From: Ramlibacter pinisoli
Lineage (GTDB): Bacteria > Pseudomonadota > Gammaproteobacteria > Burkholderiales > Burkholderiaceae_C
DNA: 64,000 nucleotides
NCBI RefSeq assembly: GCF_009758015.1
Contig: NZ_WSEL01000009.1
Span: forward strand, 1-64,000
Direction of reading: 5' to 3'
Below are positions 48,214 through 59,504 of the stretch, piece after piece (the stretch's first letter is position 1; each line of letters begins with the position of its first letter). A program made the position numbers and the translations under genes. The notes below the pieces were generated by a model. It made no database searches and was not told where the DNA came from. It was given only the letters and a program-made list of their open reading frames with translations.

Positions 48214-50820
48214 AGTCTCTATCTCGATCTGCCGACGGTTCTGCTGGAGCTCCGGTCCGTCCACCAGGAAGGTGTCCTCGACCCGCTCGCCCAGCGTGGT
48301 GACCTTGGCGAGCTGCAGGTTGATGTGGTGGCGCGCCAGCACCCGTGCCACCGAATAGAGCAGACCGGCGTGGTCGCTGGCGGAGATGGACAGCAGCCAG
48401 CGCTGCGCCTTCTCGTCGGGCGCGAGCTGCACGCGCGGCGCGACCGGGAAGCTGCGCACCCGGCGTGACACCCGGCCCCGGCTGGGCGTGGGCAGCGGGC
48501 CGGCGCGGCCGATGGTGCCTTCCAGCTCGGACTCGACCATGCTGATCAGTTCGCGGTAGTGCTCCGGCAGCATGGCGGTCACCACCTGGAAGGTGTCGAG
48601 CGCGTAGCCGTTGCGGGCCGTGTGGATGCGGGCATCCAGGATCGAGAAGCTGGCCTGGTCGAAGTAGCCGCAGATGCGGGCGAACAGGTCGGGCTGGTCG
48701 GGTGTGTAGACCAGCACCTGCAGGCCTTCGCCCACCGGGGACAGGCGCGCGCGCACCAGGGCGCGCGTGGTGCCGACGTGGCGCGAGACGTGCCGGGTGT
48801 GCCAGGCAATCTCGCCGGCGTCGTGGCGCATGAAATAGCCCACGTCCAGCGTGTCCCAGAGCTTCTTGTGGGCCTCGAACGGCAGCGCGAACAGCTGCAG
48901 CTGCACCAGCGCATCGCGCTTGCGGGCCTCGATCTCGGCGGCGTTGTCCGGCGCGTGGCCACCCAGGGCCCGCAGCGTCGCCCGGTACAGGTCCTCCAGC
49001 AGCTTGCCCTTCCAGGCATTCCAGACCTTGGGGCTGGTGCCGCGGATGTCCGCCACCGTCAGCAGGTACAGCGCCGACAGCCAGCGCTCGTTGCCCACCC
49101 GGGCCGCGAAACTGGCGATGACGGCCGGGTCGCCCAGGTCTTCCTTCTGCGCGATGCGGCTCATGGTGAGGTGCTCGCGCACCAGGAATTCGACGAGCTT
49201 GCAGTCGCCCGAGTCGATGGCGTGCTGGCGGCAGAAGTGCCGCACCTCCTGCGCGCCCAGCTCCGAATGGTCGCCGCCGCGGCCCTTGGCGATGTCGTGG
49301 AACAGGGCTGCGATGTACAGCACGAACGGCTTGTCGAAGCCGGCCGCCAGCTGCGAGCAGAACGGGTACTCGTGCGCATGCTCGGCGATGAAGAAGCGGC
49401 GCACGTTGCGCAGCACCATCAGGATGTGCTGGTCCACCGTGAAGACGTGGAACAGGTCGTGCTGCATCTGGCCGACGATGCGCCGGAACACCCACAGGTA
49501 GCGGCCCAGCACCGATGTCTGGTTCATCAGGCGCAGCGCATGCGTGATGCCGTTGGGCTGCAGCAGCATCGCCTTGAAGGTGGCGTGGTTCACCGGGTCG
49601 TTGCGGAACCGCCCGTCCATCACGTCGCGGGCGTTGTACAGCGCGCGCAGGGTGCGCGCCGACAGGCCCTCGATGCCCACCGTGGTCTGGTACAGCAGGA
49701 AGGTCTCGAGGATGGCGTGCGGGTCGCGCTGGTACAGGTCGTCGCTGGCCACCTCCAGCATGCCGGCCTTGTTCAGGAAGCGCGGGTTGATCGGCTCGGC
49801 GTGGTGGCCGCTCGGGTTGAGCCGCTCCTCGATGTTCAGCAGCAGGATCTGGTTGAGCTGCGCCACCGCCTTGGCGGCCCAGTAGAAGCGCTTCATCAGC
49901 GCCTCGCTGGCGCGCTGCTTCAGGCGGCCGTCGGGGCTGGTCTCGTTGCGGTAGCCGAACGCCTCGGCCACCGCCGTCTGCAGGTCGAACACCAGCCGGT
50001 CCTCGCGGCGGCCCGCGATGGCATGCAGGCGGGCGCGGATGAGGCTGAGCACGGCCTCGTTGCGCTGGATCTGCTGCGCCTCCAGCGGCGTCGCCAGCCC
50101 GCTGGCGGCCAGATCGTCCCAGCTGTGGCCGAGGCCGGCTGCCTTGGCCACCCACAGGATGACCTGCAGGTCGCGCAGGCCGCCGGGGGATTCCTTGCAG
50201 TTGGGCTCCAGGGCGTACGGCGTGTTCTCGAACTTGGTGTGCCGCTGGCGCATCTCCAGCGTCTTGGCGATGAAGAAGGCGCGCGGGTCCAGGGTGGCGC
50301 GGAAGCGCTGCTGGAAGTCGGCGAACAGCCGGCGGTCGCCGGCCAGCAGGCGCGACTCGAGCAGCGAGGTCTGCACCGTGACGTCGGCGGCGGCCTGGGT
50401 GACGCAGTCGCCGACAGTGCGCACGCTGGAGCCGATCTCCAGGCCGGTGTCCCAGCAGCGGCCGATGAAGCCTTCCAGGCGCTGCTTGAGCGCGTCGTCG
50501 CCGTCGGCGTGGGTGCCATCGGGCATCAGCAGCAGGACGTCGACGTCGGAATGCGGGAACAGCTCGCCGCGCCCGTAGCCGCCCACCGCCACCAGGGCGA
50601 AGCCGGGCGGGAGATCGCCGGACCGCCACAGCTCGCGCAGCGTGGCATCGACGTGGCGGGCGAGGCGGCGCAGGATGGCGCCGATGGAGCGGGTGGGGTT
50701 GCCCTGGCGCAGGAGCGAGGCGTTGACGGCGGCCTTGCGCGCCTTGAGCTGATCGCGCAGCACGGTGACCGAGGCCGCCGTGGCGGCCGGGGTGTCGATG
50801 GCAGCCGGGTCGGCACTCAT
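48187..50820 (-). CDS. glnD: Bifunctional PII uridylyltransferase/uridylyl-removing enzyme
   Basis: The 877-residue protein has the nucleotidyltransferase motif GGYGRGELFPHSDVD near residues 79-93, a GlnD-type linker, an HD domain (HDIAKGRGGDHSELGA, in which HD carries the uridylyl-removing activity) and two C-terminal ACT domains that sense glutamine (VLVYTPDQPDLFARICGYF, LSISASDHAGLLYSVARVL in parts). It controls PII (GlnB) and so nitrogen metabolism. Length and all domains are complete. It is 28 bases downstream of map on the same strand. Confidence 0.96.
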   Translation of the reverse strand: MSADPAAIDTPAATAASVTVLRDQLKARKAAVNASLLRQGNPTRSIGAILRRLARHVDATLRELWRSGDLPPGFALVAVGGYGRGELFPHSDVDVLLLMPDGTHADGDDALKQRLEGFIGRCWDTGLEIGSSVRTVGDCVTQAAADVTVQTSLLESRLLAGDRRLFADFQQRFRATLDPRAFFIAKTLEMRQRHTKFENTPYALEPNCKESPGGLRDLQVILWVAKAAGLGHSWDDLAASGLATPLEAQQIQRNEAVLSLIRARLHAIAGRREDRLVFDLQTAVAEAFGYRNETSPDGRLKQRASEALMKRFYWAAKAVAQLNQILLLNIEERLNPSGHHAEPINPRFLNKAGMLEVASDDLYQRDPHAILETFLLYQTTVGIEGLSARTLRALYNARDVMDGRFRNDPVNHATFKAMLLQPNGITHALRLMNQTSVLGRYLWVFRRIVGQMQHDLFHVFTVDQHILMVLRNVRRFFIAEHAHEYPFCSQLAAGFDKPFVLYIAALFHDIAKGRGGDHSELGAQEVRHFCRQHAIDSGDCKLVEFLVREHLTMSRIAQKEDLGDPAVIASFAARVGNERWLSALYLLTVADIRGTSPKVWNAWKGKLLEDLYRATLRALGGHAPDNAAEIEARKRDALVQLQLFALPFEAHKKLWDTLDVGYFMRHDAGEIAWHTRHVSRHVGTTRALVRARLSPVGEGLQVLVYTPDQPDLFARICGYFDQASFSILDARIHTARNGYALDTFQVVTAMLPEHYRELISMVESELEGTIGRAGPLPTPSRGRVSRRVRSFPVAPRVQLAPDEKAQRWLLSISASDHAGLLYSVARVLARHHINLQLAKVTTLGERVEDTFLVDGPELQQNRRQIEIETELLEALAA

Positions 50821-50848
50821 GTCGGGGGTCGCCGCGCGCCGGCGCGGC

Positions 50849-51652
50849 TCAGGCGTTGACGAAGGGCGGCGGAGGCGGGCTGCCGGCCGACAGGGTCATC
50901 ACCTCGTAGCCGGTCTCGGTGACCAGCACCGTGTGCTCCCACTGGGCCGACAGCGAATGGTCCTTGGTGACGATGGTCCAGCCGTCGCTGCCGAACTCCT
51001 TCACTTCCTTGCGGCCGGCGTTGATCATGGGCTCGATCGTGAAGGTCATGCCGGGCTTGAGTTCTTCCAGCGTGCCGGGCTTGCCGTAGTGCAGCACCTG
51101 CGGCTCCTCGTGGAAGTTGCGCCCGATGCCGTGGCCGCAGAACTCGCGCACCACCGAGAAGCCGTTCTTCTCGGCGAACTGCTGGATGGCGAAGCCGATG
51201 TCGCCCAGCCGGATGCCCGGCTTGACGCGCATGATGCCGTGCCACATGGCGTCGTAGGTCAGGTTGACCAGGCGCTTGGCCGCGATGGACACCTCGCCGA
51301 CCGTGAACATGCGGCTGGTGTCGCCGAACCAACCGTCCTTGATGACGGTGACGTCGACGTTGACGATGTCGCCCTTCTTCAGCGGCTTGTCGTTCGGGAT
51401 GCCGTGGCACACCACGTGGTTGACCGAGGTGCACAGCGAGGCCGGGTAGGGCGGGTAGCCGGGCGGCTGGTAGCCCAGCGTGGCGGAGACCGAACCCTGC
51501 TTCTTCATGCACTCGGCGGCGAGCCGGTCGATCTCACGCGTGGTGATGCCGGGCTTGATGTGGGGCGTGAGGTAGTCCAGCACCTCGGCGGCCAGCCGGC
51601 CGGCGGTGCGCATGCCCTGGATGCCGTCGGCGTCCTTCAACGTGATGCTCAT
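50849..51652 (-). CDS. map: Methionine aminopeptidase, type I
   Basis: The 267-residue enzyme has [10 protein letters not shown], the metal ligands in VNVDVTV and [21 protein letters not shown] and TFTIEPMI with the conserved His and Glu residues. It removes N-terminal methionine after deformylation. The ATG is at 51652, facing purL across 125 bases. In many bacteria map neighbours rpsB; here it precedes glnD, a common pairing in gammaproteobacteria and betaproteobacteria. Confidence 0.95.
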   Translation of the reverse strand: MSITLKDADGIQGMRTAGRLAAEVLDYLTPHIKPGITTREIDRLAAECMKKQGSVSATLGYQPPGYPPYPASLCTSVNHVVCHGIPNDKPLKKGDIVNVDVTVIKDGWFGDTSRMFTVGEVSIAAKRLVNLTYDAMWHGIMRVKPGIRLGDIGFAIQQFAEKNGFSVVREFCGHGIGRNFHEEPQVLHYGKPGTLEELKPGMTFTIEPMINAGRKEVKEFGSDGWTIVTKDHSLSAQWEHTVLVTETGYEVMTLSAGSPPPPPFVNA

Positions 51653-51707
51653 GGACCCGATTATCCCAGACCCCCTGCGCCGGCGCAGCCGACGCGACCG
51701 TGCCCGG

Positions 51708-51713
51708 TAAAAT
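51708..51713 (+). promoter_or_regulatory. Candidate -10 box for purL
   Basis: TAAAAT lies 70 bases before the purL GTG in the map-purL divergent spacer. No clear -35 is seen. Confidence 0.3.
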
Positions 51714-51777
51714 CCCGGGTTTCCGCGCGCGCCCCAGTCAGCGGCCCGCGCTCCAGGTTCCCACCACAGGTTTCACA

Positions 51778-54700
51778 GTGACCCCGCACATCACCGAGTT
51801 CGAGGGCGGCCGTGCCCTCAGCGCGTTCCGCGTCCAGCAATTGCTTCCCGCGCTGCAGGCCGTCCACGAGAAGGTCAGCGGTGTCTCCGCCCGCTTCGTG
51901 CACTTCGCCGCCTGGGACCATGCACCGTCGGAGGCCGAGCGCGAGCGCCTGGCCGCGCTGCTGACCTACGGCGAGCCGTTCGACGGCGACACGGCCGGCG
52001 AGCTCTTCGTCGTCACGCCCCGCCTGGGCACCGTCTCGCCCTGGGCCTCCAAGGCGAGCGACATCGCCCACAACTGCGGCCTGGCCGTGCGGCGCGTCGA
52101 GCGCGCCGTCGAGTACCGCGTCCAGCTCAAGGGCGGCCTGCTGGGCGGCAAGGCCGCGCTGTCGGCGGCCCAGCGGGAGGCCATCGCCGGACTGCTGCAC
52201 GACCGCATGACCGAAAGCGTGCTGGACGGCCTCGCCGGTGCCCACCGGCTGTTCTCCGAGCTCGACCCGCAGCCGATGGAAGCCGTCGACGTGCTCGGCG
52301 GCGGCCGCGCGGCGCTGGAGCGGGCCAACACCCAGTTTGGGCTGGCGCTCGCCGACGACGAGATCGACTACCTGGAGGCGGCTTTCCGCGGCCTGGGGCG
52401 CAACCCCACCGACGTCGAACTGATGATGTTCGCCCAGGCCAACAGCGAGCACTGCCGGCACAAGATCTTCAACGCCGACTTCACCATCGACGGCCAGAAG
52501 CAGCCGGCCAGCCTGTTCGGCATGATCCGGCACACCCACAAGACCCATCCCCAGCACACCGTCATCGCCTATTCGGACAACGCCGCGGTGATGGAGGGCT
52601 CGCCGGTCGAGGCCTTCCTGCCGGCGCGCGGCGACGCCCCGGCGGCCTACCAGCGCCGCGAGGCGCTGCACCACGTGCTGATGAAGGTGGAGACGCACAA
52701 CCACCCGACCGCCATCTCGCCGTTCCCGGGCGCCTCCACCGGCGCCGGCGGCGAGATCCGCGACGAGGGCGCCACCGGCCGCGGCGCCCGGCCCAAGGCC
52801 GGCCTCACCGGCTTCTCGGTGTCGCGCCTGTGGGACAGTCCGAACGGCCGGCCCGCCCACATCGCCAGCCCGCTGCAGATCATGACGGAGGGGCCGCTGG
52901 GCGGCGCCGCCTTCAACAACGAGTTCGGCCGGCCGGCCCTGGGCGGCTACTTCCGCGCCTACGAGCAGACCGTCGACGGCGTGGTGCGCGGCTACCACAA
53001 GCCCATCATGATCGCGGGCGGCCTGGGCAGCATCGACGCCGGGCTCACCTCCAAGATCCAGTTCCCGGCCGGCACCCTGCTAGTGCAGCTGGGCGGTCCC
53101 GGCATGCGCATCGGCATGGGCGGCGGCGCGGCCAGCTCCATGGCCACGGGCGCCAACGCGGCCGAGCTCGACTTCGACTCGGTCCAGCGCGGCAACCCCG
53201 AGATCGAGCGTCGCGCGCAGGAGGTCATCAACCACTGCTGGTCGCTGGGAGCCGGCAACCCCATCCTGGCGATCCACGACGTGGGCGCCGGCGGCCTGTC
53301 CAACGCCTTCCCGGAGCTCACCAACGATGCCGGCCGCGGTGCCCGCTTCGACCTGCGCAAGATCCCGCTCGAGGAAACCGGCCTGGCGCCCAAGGAGATC
53401 TGGTGCAACGAGAGCCAGGAGCGCTACGTGCTGGCCATCGCGCCGGCGTCGCTCGAGCAGTTCCGCGCCTTCTGCGAGCGCGAGCGCTGCCCGTTCGCGG
53501 TGGTGGGCGTGGCGACCGACGAGCGCCAGCTCGTCCTGGGTGAAGCGGAAGGGGCGAGCGCTGCGCGGGACGCCACCGCCGCGGTCGACATGCCGATGGA
53601 AGTGCTGCTGGGCAAGGCGCCCAAGATGCACCGCGACGTGCGCAGCGTGCGGCGCGAGGTGCCGCCGATCGACCTCGACGGGGTCGAGCTGGAGGCCGCG
53701 GCGATCAACGTGCTGGCCCATCCCACCGTGGCCTCCAAGCGCTTCCTCGTCACCATCGGCGACCGCACCGTGGGTGGGCTGTCGCACCGCGACCAGATGG
53801 TCGGTCCGTGGCAGGTGCCGGTGGCCGATTGCGCGGTGACGCTGGCCGACTTCCGCGGCTTCGCCGGCGAGGCGATGAGCATGGGCGAGCGCACGCCGTT
53901 GGCCGCCATCCACCCGGCGGCGTCGGGCCGCATGGCCGTGGCCGAAGCCATCACCAACCTGCTGGCGGCCCCGATCGAGCTGCCGCGCGTCAAGCTGTCG
54001 GCCAACTGGATGGCCGCCTGCGGCGAGGCCGGCGAGGACGCCGCGCTGTACGAGACCGTGAAGGCGGTCGGCATGGAGCTGTGCCCGGCGCTGGGCATCT
54101 CGATCCCGGTGGGCAAGGACAGCCTGTCGATGCGCACCCAGTGGACCGACGGCGGCACGCAGAAGAAGGTCACCTCGCCGGTCAGCCTGGTGGTCAGCGC
54201 GTTCGCCACCCTGGCCGACGTGCGGGGCACGCTCACGCCGCAACTCGACGCCACCACCGACGACACCACGCTGGTGCTGGTCGACCTGGGCAAGGGCCGG
54301 CACCGCATGGGCGGCAGCATCCTGGCCCAGGTGCTGGACCAGCCTGGCGGCGAGGTGCCCGACCTGGACGATCCGCAGGACCTGGTGCGCCTGGTCGAGG
54401 CCGTCAATGCGCTGCGGGCCCAGGGCCGGCTGCTGGCCTACCACGACCGCAGCGACGGCGGCCTGTTCGCAGCCGCCTGCGAGATGGCCTTCGCCGGCCA
54501 CGTGGGTGTGAGCCTCAACGTCGACCTGCTCGTGACCGAGGGCGACGGCATCAGCGACAGCCGGGCCGATTTCGGCGACGCCAAGAACTGGGCCAGCCAG
54601 GTCGCCCCGCGCCGCAACGAGCTCACGCTCAAGGCGCTGTTCAACGAGGAACTGGGCGTGCTGCTGCAGGTGCGCACCGCCGAACGCAACGAGGTCATGC

Positions 54701-55776
54701 AGGTGCTGCGCGAGCACGGCCTGTCCCGCTTCAGCCACTTCGTCGGCAAGACCCGCCCGCCGTCGTCGGCGCTCGATGTCGGCAAGGGCCAGGTGCAGGT
54801 CTGGCGCGACACCAAGGCGGTGTTCAGCGCCAGCCTGTCCGACCTGCACCAGGTCTGGGACAGCGTCAGCTGGAAGATCTGCCAGAAGCGCGACAACCCC
54901 GCCTGCGCCGACCAGGAACATGCCGCCGCCGGCGACGCCGCCGATCCGGGCCTGCAATTCGCGCCGGCCTTCGACCCGGCCGAGGACGTGGCAGCGCCGT
55001 TCCTGAACCTGGCCCGTCCGCGCGTGGCCATCCTGCGCGAGCAGGGCGTCAATTCGCACGTCGAGATGGCCTACTGCTTCGACACCGCGGGCTTCGAGGC
55101 GGTCGACGTCCACATGACCGACCTGCAGGCCGGGCGCGCCCGCCTCGACGACTTCAAGGGCGTGGTGGCGTGCGGCGGCTTCAGCTACGGCGACACGCTA
55201 GGTGCGGGCATCGGCTGGGCGCGCAGCATCACCTTCAACCCGCGCCTGTCCGAGCAGTTCCAGGCCTTCTTCGGCCGCGCCGACACCTTCACGCTGGGCG
55301 TGTGCAACGGCTGCCAGATGCTGGCCGAGCTGGCCGACATCATCCCCGGCGCGCAGGCCTGGCCGCGCTTCACGACCAACCGCAGCGAACGCTACGAGGC
55401 CCGGCTGTCGCAGGTGGAAGTGCTGGAGTCGCCCAGCCTGTTCTTCGCCGGCATGGCTGGCAGCCGCCTGCCCATCGTGGTGGCGCACGGCGAGGGCTAC
55501 GCCAACTTCGCCCACCGGGGCGACCCGGCGAAGGCGATCGCGGCGATGCGCTTCACGGACCATCACGGCCAGCCCACCGAGACCTACCCGCTGAACCCGA
55601 ACGGCAGCCCCGGTGGCCTGACGGCAGTGACCACGGCCGACGGCCGCTTCACGGCCATGATGCCGCACGCCGAACGCGTCTTCCGCAACATCCAGATGAG
55701 CTGGACCGGCGGCGACCCCAGCGCCAGCAGCCCCTGGCTGCGCATCTGGCGCAACGCGCGGCGCTGGGTGGGCTGA
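51778..55776 (+). CDS. purL: Phosphoribosylformylglycinamidine synthase
   Basis: The 1332-residue single-chain PurL has an FGAM-synthase domain ([23 protein letters not shown], in parts), a second AIRS-like half and a C-terminal class I glutaminase with nucleophile Cys in GVCNGCQML and the His in [10 protein letters not shown]. It converts FGAR to FGAM with glutamine. The GTG at 51778 ([13 protein letters not shown]) is preferred because the open frame upstream lacks family similarity. The spacer to map holds the promoter. Confidence 0.95.
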   Translation: MTPHITEFEGGRALSAFRVQQLLPALQAVHEKVSGVSARFVHFAAWDHAPSEAERERLAALLTYGEPFDGDTAGELFVVTPRLGTVSPWASKASDIAHNCGLAVRRVERAVEYRVQLKGGLLGGKAALSAAQREAIAGLLHDRMTESVLDGLAGAHRLFSELDPQPMEAVDVLGGGRAALERANTQFGLALADDEIDYLEAAFRGLGRNPTDVELMMFAQANSEHCRHKIFNADFTIDGQKQPASLFGMIRHTHKTHPQHTVIAYSDNAAVMEGSPVEAFLPARGDAPAAYQRREALHHVLMKVETHNHPTAISPFPGASTGAGGEIRDEGATGRGARPKAGLTGFSVSRLWDSPNGRPAHIASPLQIMTEGPLGGAAFNNEFGRPALGGYFRAYEQTVDGVVRGYHKPIMIAGGLGSIDAGLTSKIQFPAGTLLVQLGGPGMRIGMGGGAASSMATGANAAELDFDSVQRGNPEIERRAQEVINHCWSLGAGNPILAIHDVGAGGLSNAFPELTNDAGRGARFDLRKIPLEETGLAPKEIWCNESQERYVLAIAPASLEQFRAFCERERCPFAVVGVATDERQLVLGEAEGASAARDATAAVDMPMEVLLGKAPKMHRDVRSVRREVPPIDLDGVELEAAAINVLAHPTVASKRFLVTIGDRTVGGLSHRDQMVGPWQVPVADCAVTLADFRGFAGEAMSMGERTPLAAIHPAASGRMAVAEAITNLLAAPIELPRVKLSANWMAACGEAGEDAALYETVKAVGMELCPALGISIPVGKDSLSMRTQWTDGGTQKKVTSPVSLVVSAFATLADVRGTLTPQLDATTDDTTLVLVDLGKGRHRMGGSILAQVLDQPGGEVPDLDDPQDLVRLVEAVNALRAQGRLLAYHDRSDGGLFAAACEMAFAGHVGVSLNVDLLVTEGDGISDSRADFGDAKNWASQVAPRRNELTLKALFNEELGVLLQVRTAERNEVMQVLREHGLSRFSHFVGKTRPPSSALDVGKGQVQVWRDTKAVFSASLSDLHQVWDSVSWKICQKRDNPACADQEHAAAGDAADPGLQFAPAFDPAEDVAAPFLNLARPRVAILREQGVNSHVEMAYCFDTAGFEAVDVHMTDLQAGRARLDDFKGVVACGGFSYGDTLGAGIGWARSITFNPRLSEQFQAFFGRADTFTLGVCNGCQMLAELADIIPGAQAWPRFTTNRSERYEARLSQVEVLESPSLFFAGMAGSRLPIVVAHGEGYANFAHRGDPAKAIAAMRFTDHHGQPTETYPLNPNGSPGGLTAVTTADGRFTAMMPHAERVFRNIQMSWTGGDPSASSPWLRIWRNARRWVG

Positions 55777-55820
55777 CGCGGGAGCCACGCGGCCTCGCGC
55801 GGGGCTGCGGCTGTGCCACC

Positions 55821-56810
55821 ATGGCGGCTATGCCACAGCCATTGCGCCGTTCCCTCCTGCTGGCCGCCTGCGCCGGTGCCCTGATGCCGGGCCTGCCCGC
55901 AGCCCAGTCCGCCTATCCGTCGCGGCCGGTGCGCCTGGTCGTGCCGTTTCCTGCCGGCGGCGCCACCGACGTGCTGGCGCGCGCCATCACGCTGCAGGCC
56001 GCCAACCGGCTGGGCCAGGCCATCGTCATCGACAACAAGCCCGGCGCCGGCGGCACGATCGGCTCCGACCTGGTGGCCAAGGCCGACCCGGACGGCTACA
56101 CGCTGCTCATCGCCACCGGCAGCACGCACTCGGTCGCCGTGGTGACGAACCCGCGCCTGCCTTACAAGGTGGAGCAGGATTTCGTTCCGGTCGTGGACGT
56201 GGCCCGCACCAGTGCGGTGATGGTGGTGCCGACCTCCCTGCCGGCGGCCAACCTGCGCGAGTTCATTGCGCTGGCCAAGGCCCGGCCGGGGCGCCTGAAC
56301 TTCGGCTCCAGCGGCAATGGCACCAACAGCCACCTGGCGGGGGAGCTGTTCAAGGCCCAGGCCGGCGTGTTCATGACCCACATCTCGTACCGCGGCACCG
56401 GCCTGGTGTTCAACGACATGGTGTCGGGCCAGGTGCACATGCTGATGGACAACTACGTCACCTCGCAGGGCCACATCCGCGACGGCAAGTTGCGCGCCAT
56501 CGGCGTCACCAGCCTGCAGCGGCTCCCGTTCGCGCCCGACATCCCGACCCTGCACGAGCAGGGGCTGGCGAACTTCGACGTGAGCAACTGGTTCGGGATC
56601 TACGCGCCGCGCGGCACGCCGGGCGACGTGGTGGCGCGCGTCAACACTGCCTTCAACGAGGCCCTGCGCGACCCCGAGCTGCAGAAGCGCCTGGGGCTGC
56701 TGGGCGCCACCGCCACCGGCGGCACGCCGCAGCAGATGGCCGCCATGGTGGCGGCCGACACGGCGCGCTGGCGCCGGCTCATCACCGAGCGCAAGCTGGT
56801 CGTCGACTGA
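55821..56810 (+). CDS. Bug-family tripartite tricarboxylate transporter receptor
   Basis: The 329-residue periplasmic binding protein has a signal peptide (SLLLAACAGALMPGLPAA) and then YPSRPVRLVVPFPAGGATD, NKPGAGGTIGSDLVAKA and DGYTLLIATG, all hallmarks of Bug/TctC receptors. A second ATG at 55830 is possible. The ligand is unknown; small carboxylates, amino acids and related compounds are known for the family. No TctA/TctB membrane genes are present, as is usual for orphan Bug proteins. Confidence 0.88.
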   Translation: MAAMPQPLRRSLLLAACAGALMPGLPAAQSAYPSRPVRLVVPFPAGGATDVLARAITLQAANRLGQAIVIDNKPGAGGTIGSDLVAKADPDGYTLLIATGSTHSVAVVTNPRLPYKVEQDFVPVVDVARTSAVMVVPTSLPAANLREFIALAKARPGRLNFGSSGNGTNSHLAGELFKAQAGVFMTHISYRGTGLVFNDMVSGQVHMLMDNYVTSQGHIRDGKLRAIGVTSLQRLPFAPDIPTLHEQGLANFDVSNWFGIYAPRGTPGDVVARVNTAFNEALRDPELQKRLGLLGATATGGTPQQMAAMVAADTARWRRLITERKLVVD

Positions 56811-56823
56811 GCGACAGCCCTGC

Positions 56824-58431
56824 TCAGAACCCCACCGGCCAGCCGTCCTTGCGGTGGTCGGAAGCGGCGATGTAGCCGTTGGCGGTCTTGAGGGCGAGCT
56901 GGGCCGAGCCGAACTCGGTCTCGAACCGCGCCGCCACCGACACCTCGTGGCCTCGCGCGCGCAGGCCCTCGATGGCGTCGGCCGGGAAGTTCCACTCGAC
57001 CGCCACGGTGTGGTTGTCGTCCCGCACCCGCCAGCGCGGCGCATCGCTGGCCGCCTGCGGGTTCAGGCCGTGGCAGGCGATGCGCGCCGCCACCTGCACG
57101 TGTCCCTGGGCCTGCATCGAGCCGCCCATCACGCCGAAGGCCAGCAGCGGCTGGCCGTCGCGGGTGAGGAAGCCCGGGATGATGGTGTGGAACGGCCGCT
57201 TGCCGGGCGCCACCTGGTTGGGGTGCCCGGGCTGCAGCGTGAAGCCCCAGCCGCGGTTGTGCAGGGCGATGCCGGTGTCCGGCACCACCACGCCGGAGCC
57301 GAAGCCCTTGAAGTTGGACTGGATGAACGAGACCATCATCCCGCGCTGGTCGGCGGCGGTGAGGTAGACCGTGCCGCCGCTGTGCGGCGAGCCGGGGCGA
57401 GCCGGCGCGGCGCGGTCCGGGTCGATGAGCCGGGCGCGGCCAGCCAGGTAGGCGGGCGCGAGCAGGTCGGCCGCGGTGACGGCACGCATCGCCTCGGGGT
57501 CGGCCACGTAGGCCTGCAGGTCGGCGAAGGCCAGCTTCATGGCCTCGATCTGCAGGTGGTGCCACAGCGCGCTGTCCAGGCCCGCAGAAGGCAGGTCCAG
57601 GTGCTCCAGCATGCCCAGCGCCATCAGCGCGCCGATGCCCTGGCCGCTGGGGCCGATCTCGTGCAGCTCGACGCCCTGGAATCGCACCGACAGCGGCTGC
57701 ACCCAGTCGCAGCGGTGCTCGGCCAGGTCCTGCTCGTCGAGCAGGCCGCCGGTGGCGCGGGCGTGGTCGGCGATGGCGCGCGCCAGCCGGCCGCGATAGA
57801 AGTCGTCGCCCTTGCTCGCGGCGATGCTTTCCAGCGTGGCGGCCTGGCCGGGGCAGATGAACAGCTCGCCAGTCGCCGGCGCCTCGCCGCCCGGTGCAAA
57901 GGCTTCGCGGAAGCCGGGCTGGGCCAGCAGCTCGGGCACCTGGGCCTGCCACTGGCGGCGCACCGTCGGCGAGACCAGGAAGCCCTCCCGGGCGTAACGC
58001 AGGGCGGGTTCGAACAGCTCGGCGAAGGGCACCGTGCCGAAGCGGTCGGACAGGGCGCGCCAGGCCGAGACGGTGCCCGGCACGGTGACCGAGTCCCAGC
58101 CGCGCGGCGGCATGGCCTGGTAGCGGGCGAAGTGCTCCGTCGTCCAGCGGCGCGGCGCGCGGCCCGAGGCATTGAGGCCGTGCAGGCGCTGGCCGTCCCA
58201 GATGATGGCGAAGGCGTCGCCGCCGATGCCGTTCATGCAGGGTTCGACCACGGTGAGCGTGATGGCGGTGGCCAGCGCCGCATCGACCGCGTTGCCGCCG
58301 CGCGCCAGCATGAGGGCGCCGGCGGCCGAGGCGAGCGGCTGCGAGGTGCTGACCACGTTGCGGGCCAGCAGCGGCATGCGCTGCGAGGTGTAGGGGAAGT
58401 CCCAGAAACCGGGCGGGCTGGATGTCGTCAT
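56824..58431 (-). CDS. Gamma-glutamyltransferase family protein
   Basis: The 535-residue Ntn hydrolase has the autoproteolytic site in HSGGTVYLTAADQ with the catalytic Thr, plus SGRAPRRWTTEHF and the late GFLTRDGQPLLAFGVMGGSMQ. It lies between two Bug receptor genes, in which similar receptors bind small acids or amino compounds. No typical signal peptide is seen, so it may be cytoplasmic. It could also be a gamma-glutamyl hydrolase or a cephalosporin acylase-type enzyme; substrate unknown. Start ATG 58431 is preferred. Confidence 0.85.
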   Translation of the reverse strand: MTTSSPPGFWDFPYTSQRMPLLARNVVSTSQPLASAAGALMLARGGNAVDAALATAITLTVVEPCMNGIGGDAFAIIWDGQRLHGLNASGRAPRRWTTEHFARYQAMPPRGWDSVTVPGTVSAWRALSDRFGTVPFAELFEPALRYAREGFLVSPTVRRQWQAQVPELLAQPGFREAFAPGGEAPATGELFICPGQAATLESIAASKGDDFYRGRLARAIADHARATGGLLDEQDLAEHRCDWVQPLSVRFQGVELHEIGPSGQGIGALMALGMLEHLDLPSAGLDSALWHHLQIEAMKLAFADLQAYVADPEAMRAVTAADLLAPAYLAGRARLIDPDRAAPARPGSPHSGGTVYLTAADQRGMMVSFIQSNFKGFGSGVVVPDTGIALHNRGWGFTLQPGHPNQVAPGKRPFHTIIPGFLTRDGQPLLAFGVMGGSMQAQGHVQVAARIACHGLNPQAASDAPRWRVRDDNHTVAVEWNFPADAIEGLRARGHEVSVAARFETEFGSAQLALKTANGYIAASDHRKDGWPVGF

Positions 58432-58453
58432 TCGTCCTTCAGATGCGTTGTCG

Positions 58454-59431
58454 TCACTCGAGCCGGACCTTGGCCCGCTCGACCACCTGGCCCCAGGTGC
58501 GGAATTCCTGCTCGATGGTCTTGCCGAACTCGTCGGGGGCGGAAAAGCGCAGTTCGACGCCCTGGTCCTGCAGCCGCTGGCGCAGCTCGGGCGCCTCGAC
58601 CGCCGCGCGCACGGCGCGCTGCAGCGTGGCCAGGACCTGCGGCGGCGTGCCCTTGGGCGCCACCACGCCGAAGACATTGTCGGCGGAGAACCCGCGCAGG
58701 CCGCTCTCGGCCACGGTGGGCACGTCGGGCAGCATGGCCATGCGCCGGCTGGAGGCCACCGCCAGCACCCGCAGCTTGCCGGCCTTCACGTGCGGCATCG
58801 ACGCCGGGATGCTGTCGAACATCAGGCTGGAGCTGCCCGACATCAGGTCGGGCAGGGCCTGCGAGCTGCCCTTGTAGGGGATGTGCGTGATGTCCACGCC
58901 GGCGGCCGCCTTGAACACCTCGGACTCCAGGTGCGACAGCGTGCCCGGTCCCTGCGAGGCGAAGTTGTGCTTGCCCGGCGCGGCCTTCAGAAGGGCGACG
59001 AGCTGGGGGACGTCCTGCGCCGGCAGCGAGGCGGGCACCACCAGCATGTGCGGCACGATGCCGACGCCGCCCACCGGCACGAAGTCCTTCAGCAGGTGGG
59101 CCTGCTGCGGCGGATAGGCGGCCGCCGCGATCGCGGCATTGGTGACCGCCGCCATGTACACCGTGTAGCCGTCGGCCGGCGCCTTGGCGGCGGTGAGCAG
59201 GCCGATGTTGCCGCCGGCCCCCGGGCGGTTCTCGATCACCACCGGTTGCCGCAGCGCCTCGCCCATCTTCTGCCCCACGGCGCGCGCCAGGATGTCCGTG
59301 GCGCCGCCGGGCGGGAACGACAGCACCATCTGGATCGGCCGCTCGGGCCAGTCGGCATGGGCGGCGACCGCGGCGGCACCGAGCAGGACGGCGGCACCGA
59401 AACGGCGCAGCGGGAGGAGGGCGTGGGGCAT
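58454..59431 (-). CDS. Bug-family tripartite tricarboxylate transporter receptor
   Basis: The 325-residue receptor has a signal peptide (AAVLLGAAAVAAHA) and WPERPIQMVLSFPPGGATD, ENRPGAGGNIGLL and DGYTVYMAAV. It is 22 bases upstream of the gamma-glutamyltransferase gene on the same strand, so the two are probably co-transcribed and the receptor may bind a gamma-glutamyl compound or its product. Start ATG 59431. Confidence 0.87.
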   Translation of the reverse strand: MPHALLPLRRFGAAVLLGAAAVAAHADWPERPIQMVLSFPPGGATDILARAVGQKMGEALRQPVVIENRPGAGGNIGLLTAAKAPADGYTVYMAAVTNAAIAAAAYPPQQAHLLKDFVPVGGVGIVPHMLVVPASLPAQDVPQLVALLKAAPGKHNFASQGPGTLSHLESEVFKAAAGVDITHIPYKGSSQALPDLMSGSSSLMFDSIPASMPHVKAGKLRVLAVASSRRMAMLPDVPTVAESGLRGFSADNVFGVVAPKGTPPQVLATLQRAVRAAVEAPELRQRLQDQGVELRFSAPDEFGKTIEQEFRTWGQVVERAKVRLE

Positions 59432-59504
59432 GGGACAGGTCCTCGCGGAGGTGGGAAGTGGCGGGTGGCCCGCAATCTCCATGCCACGGCCCGCCGCGAT
59501 GCGG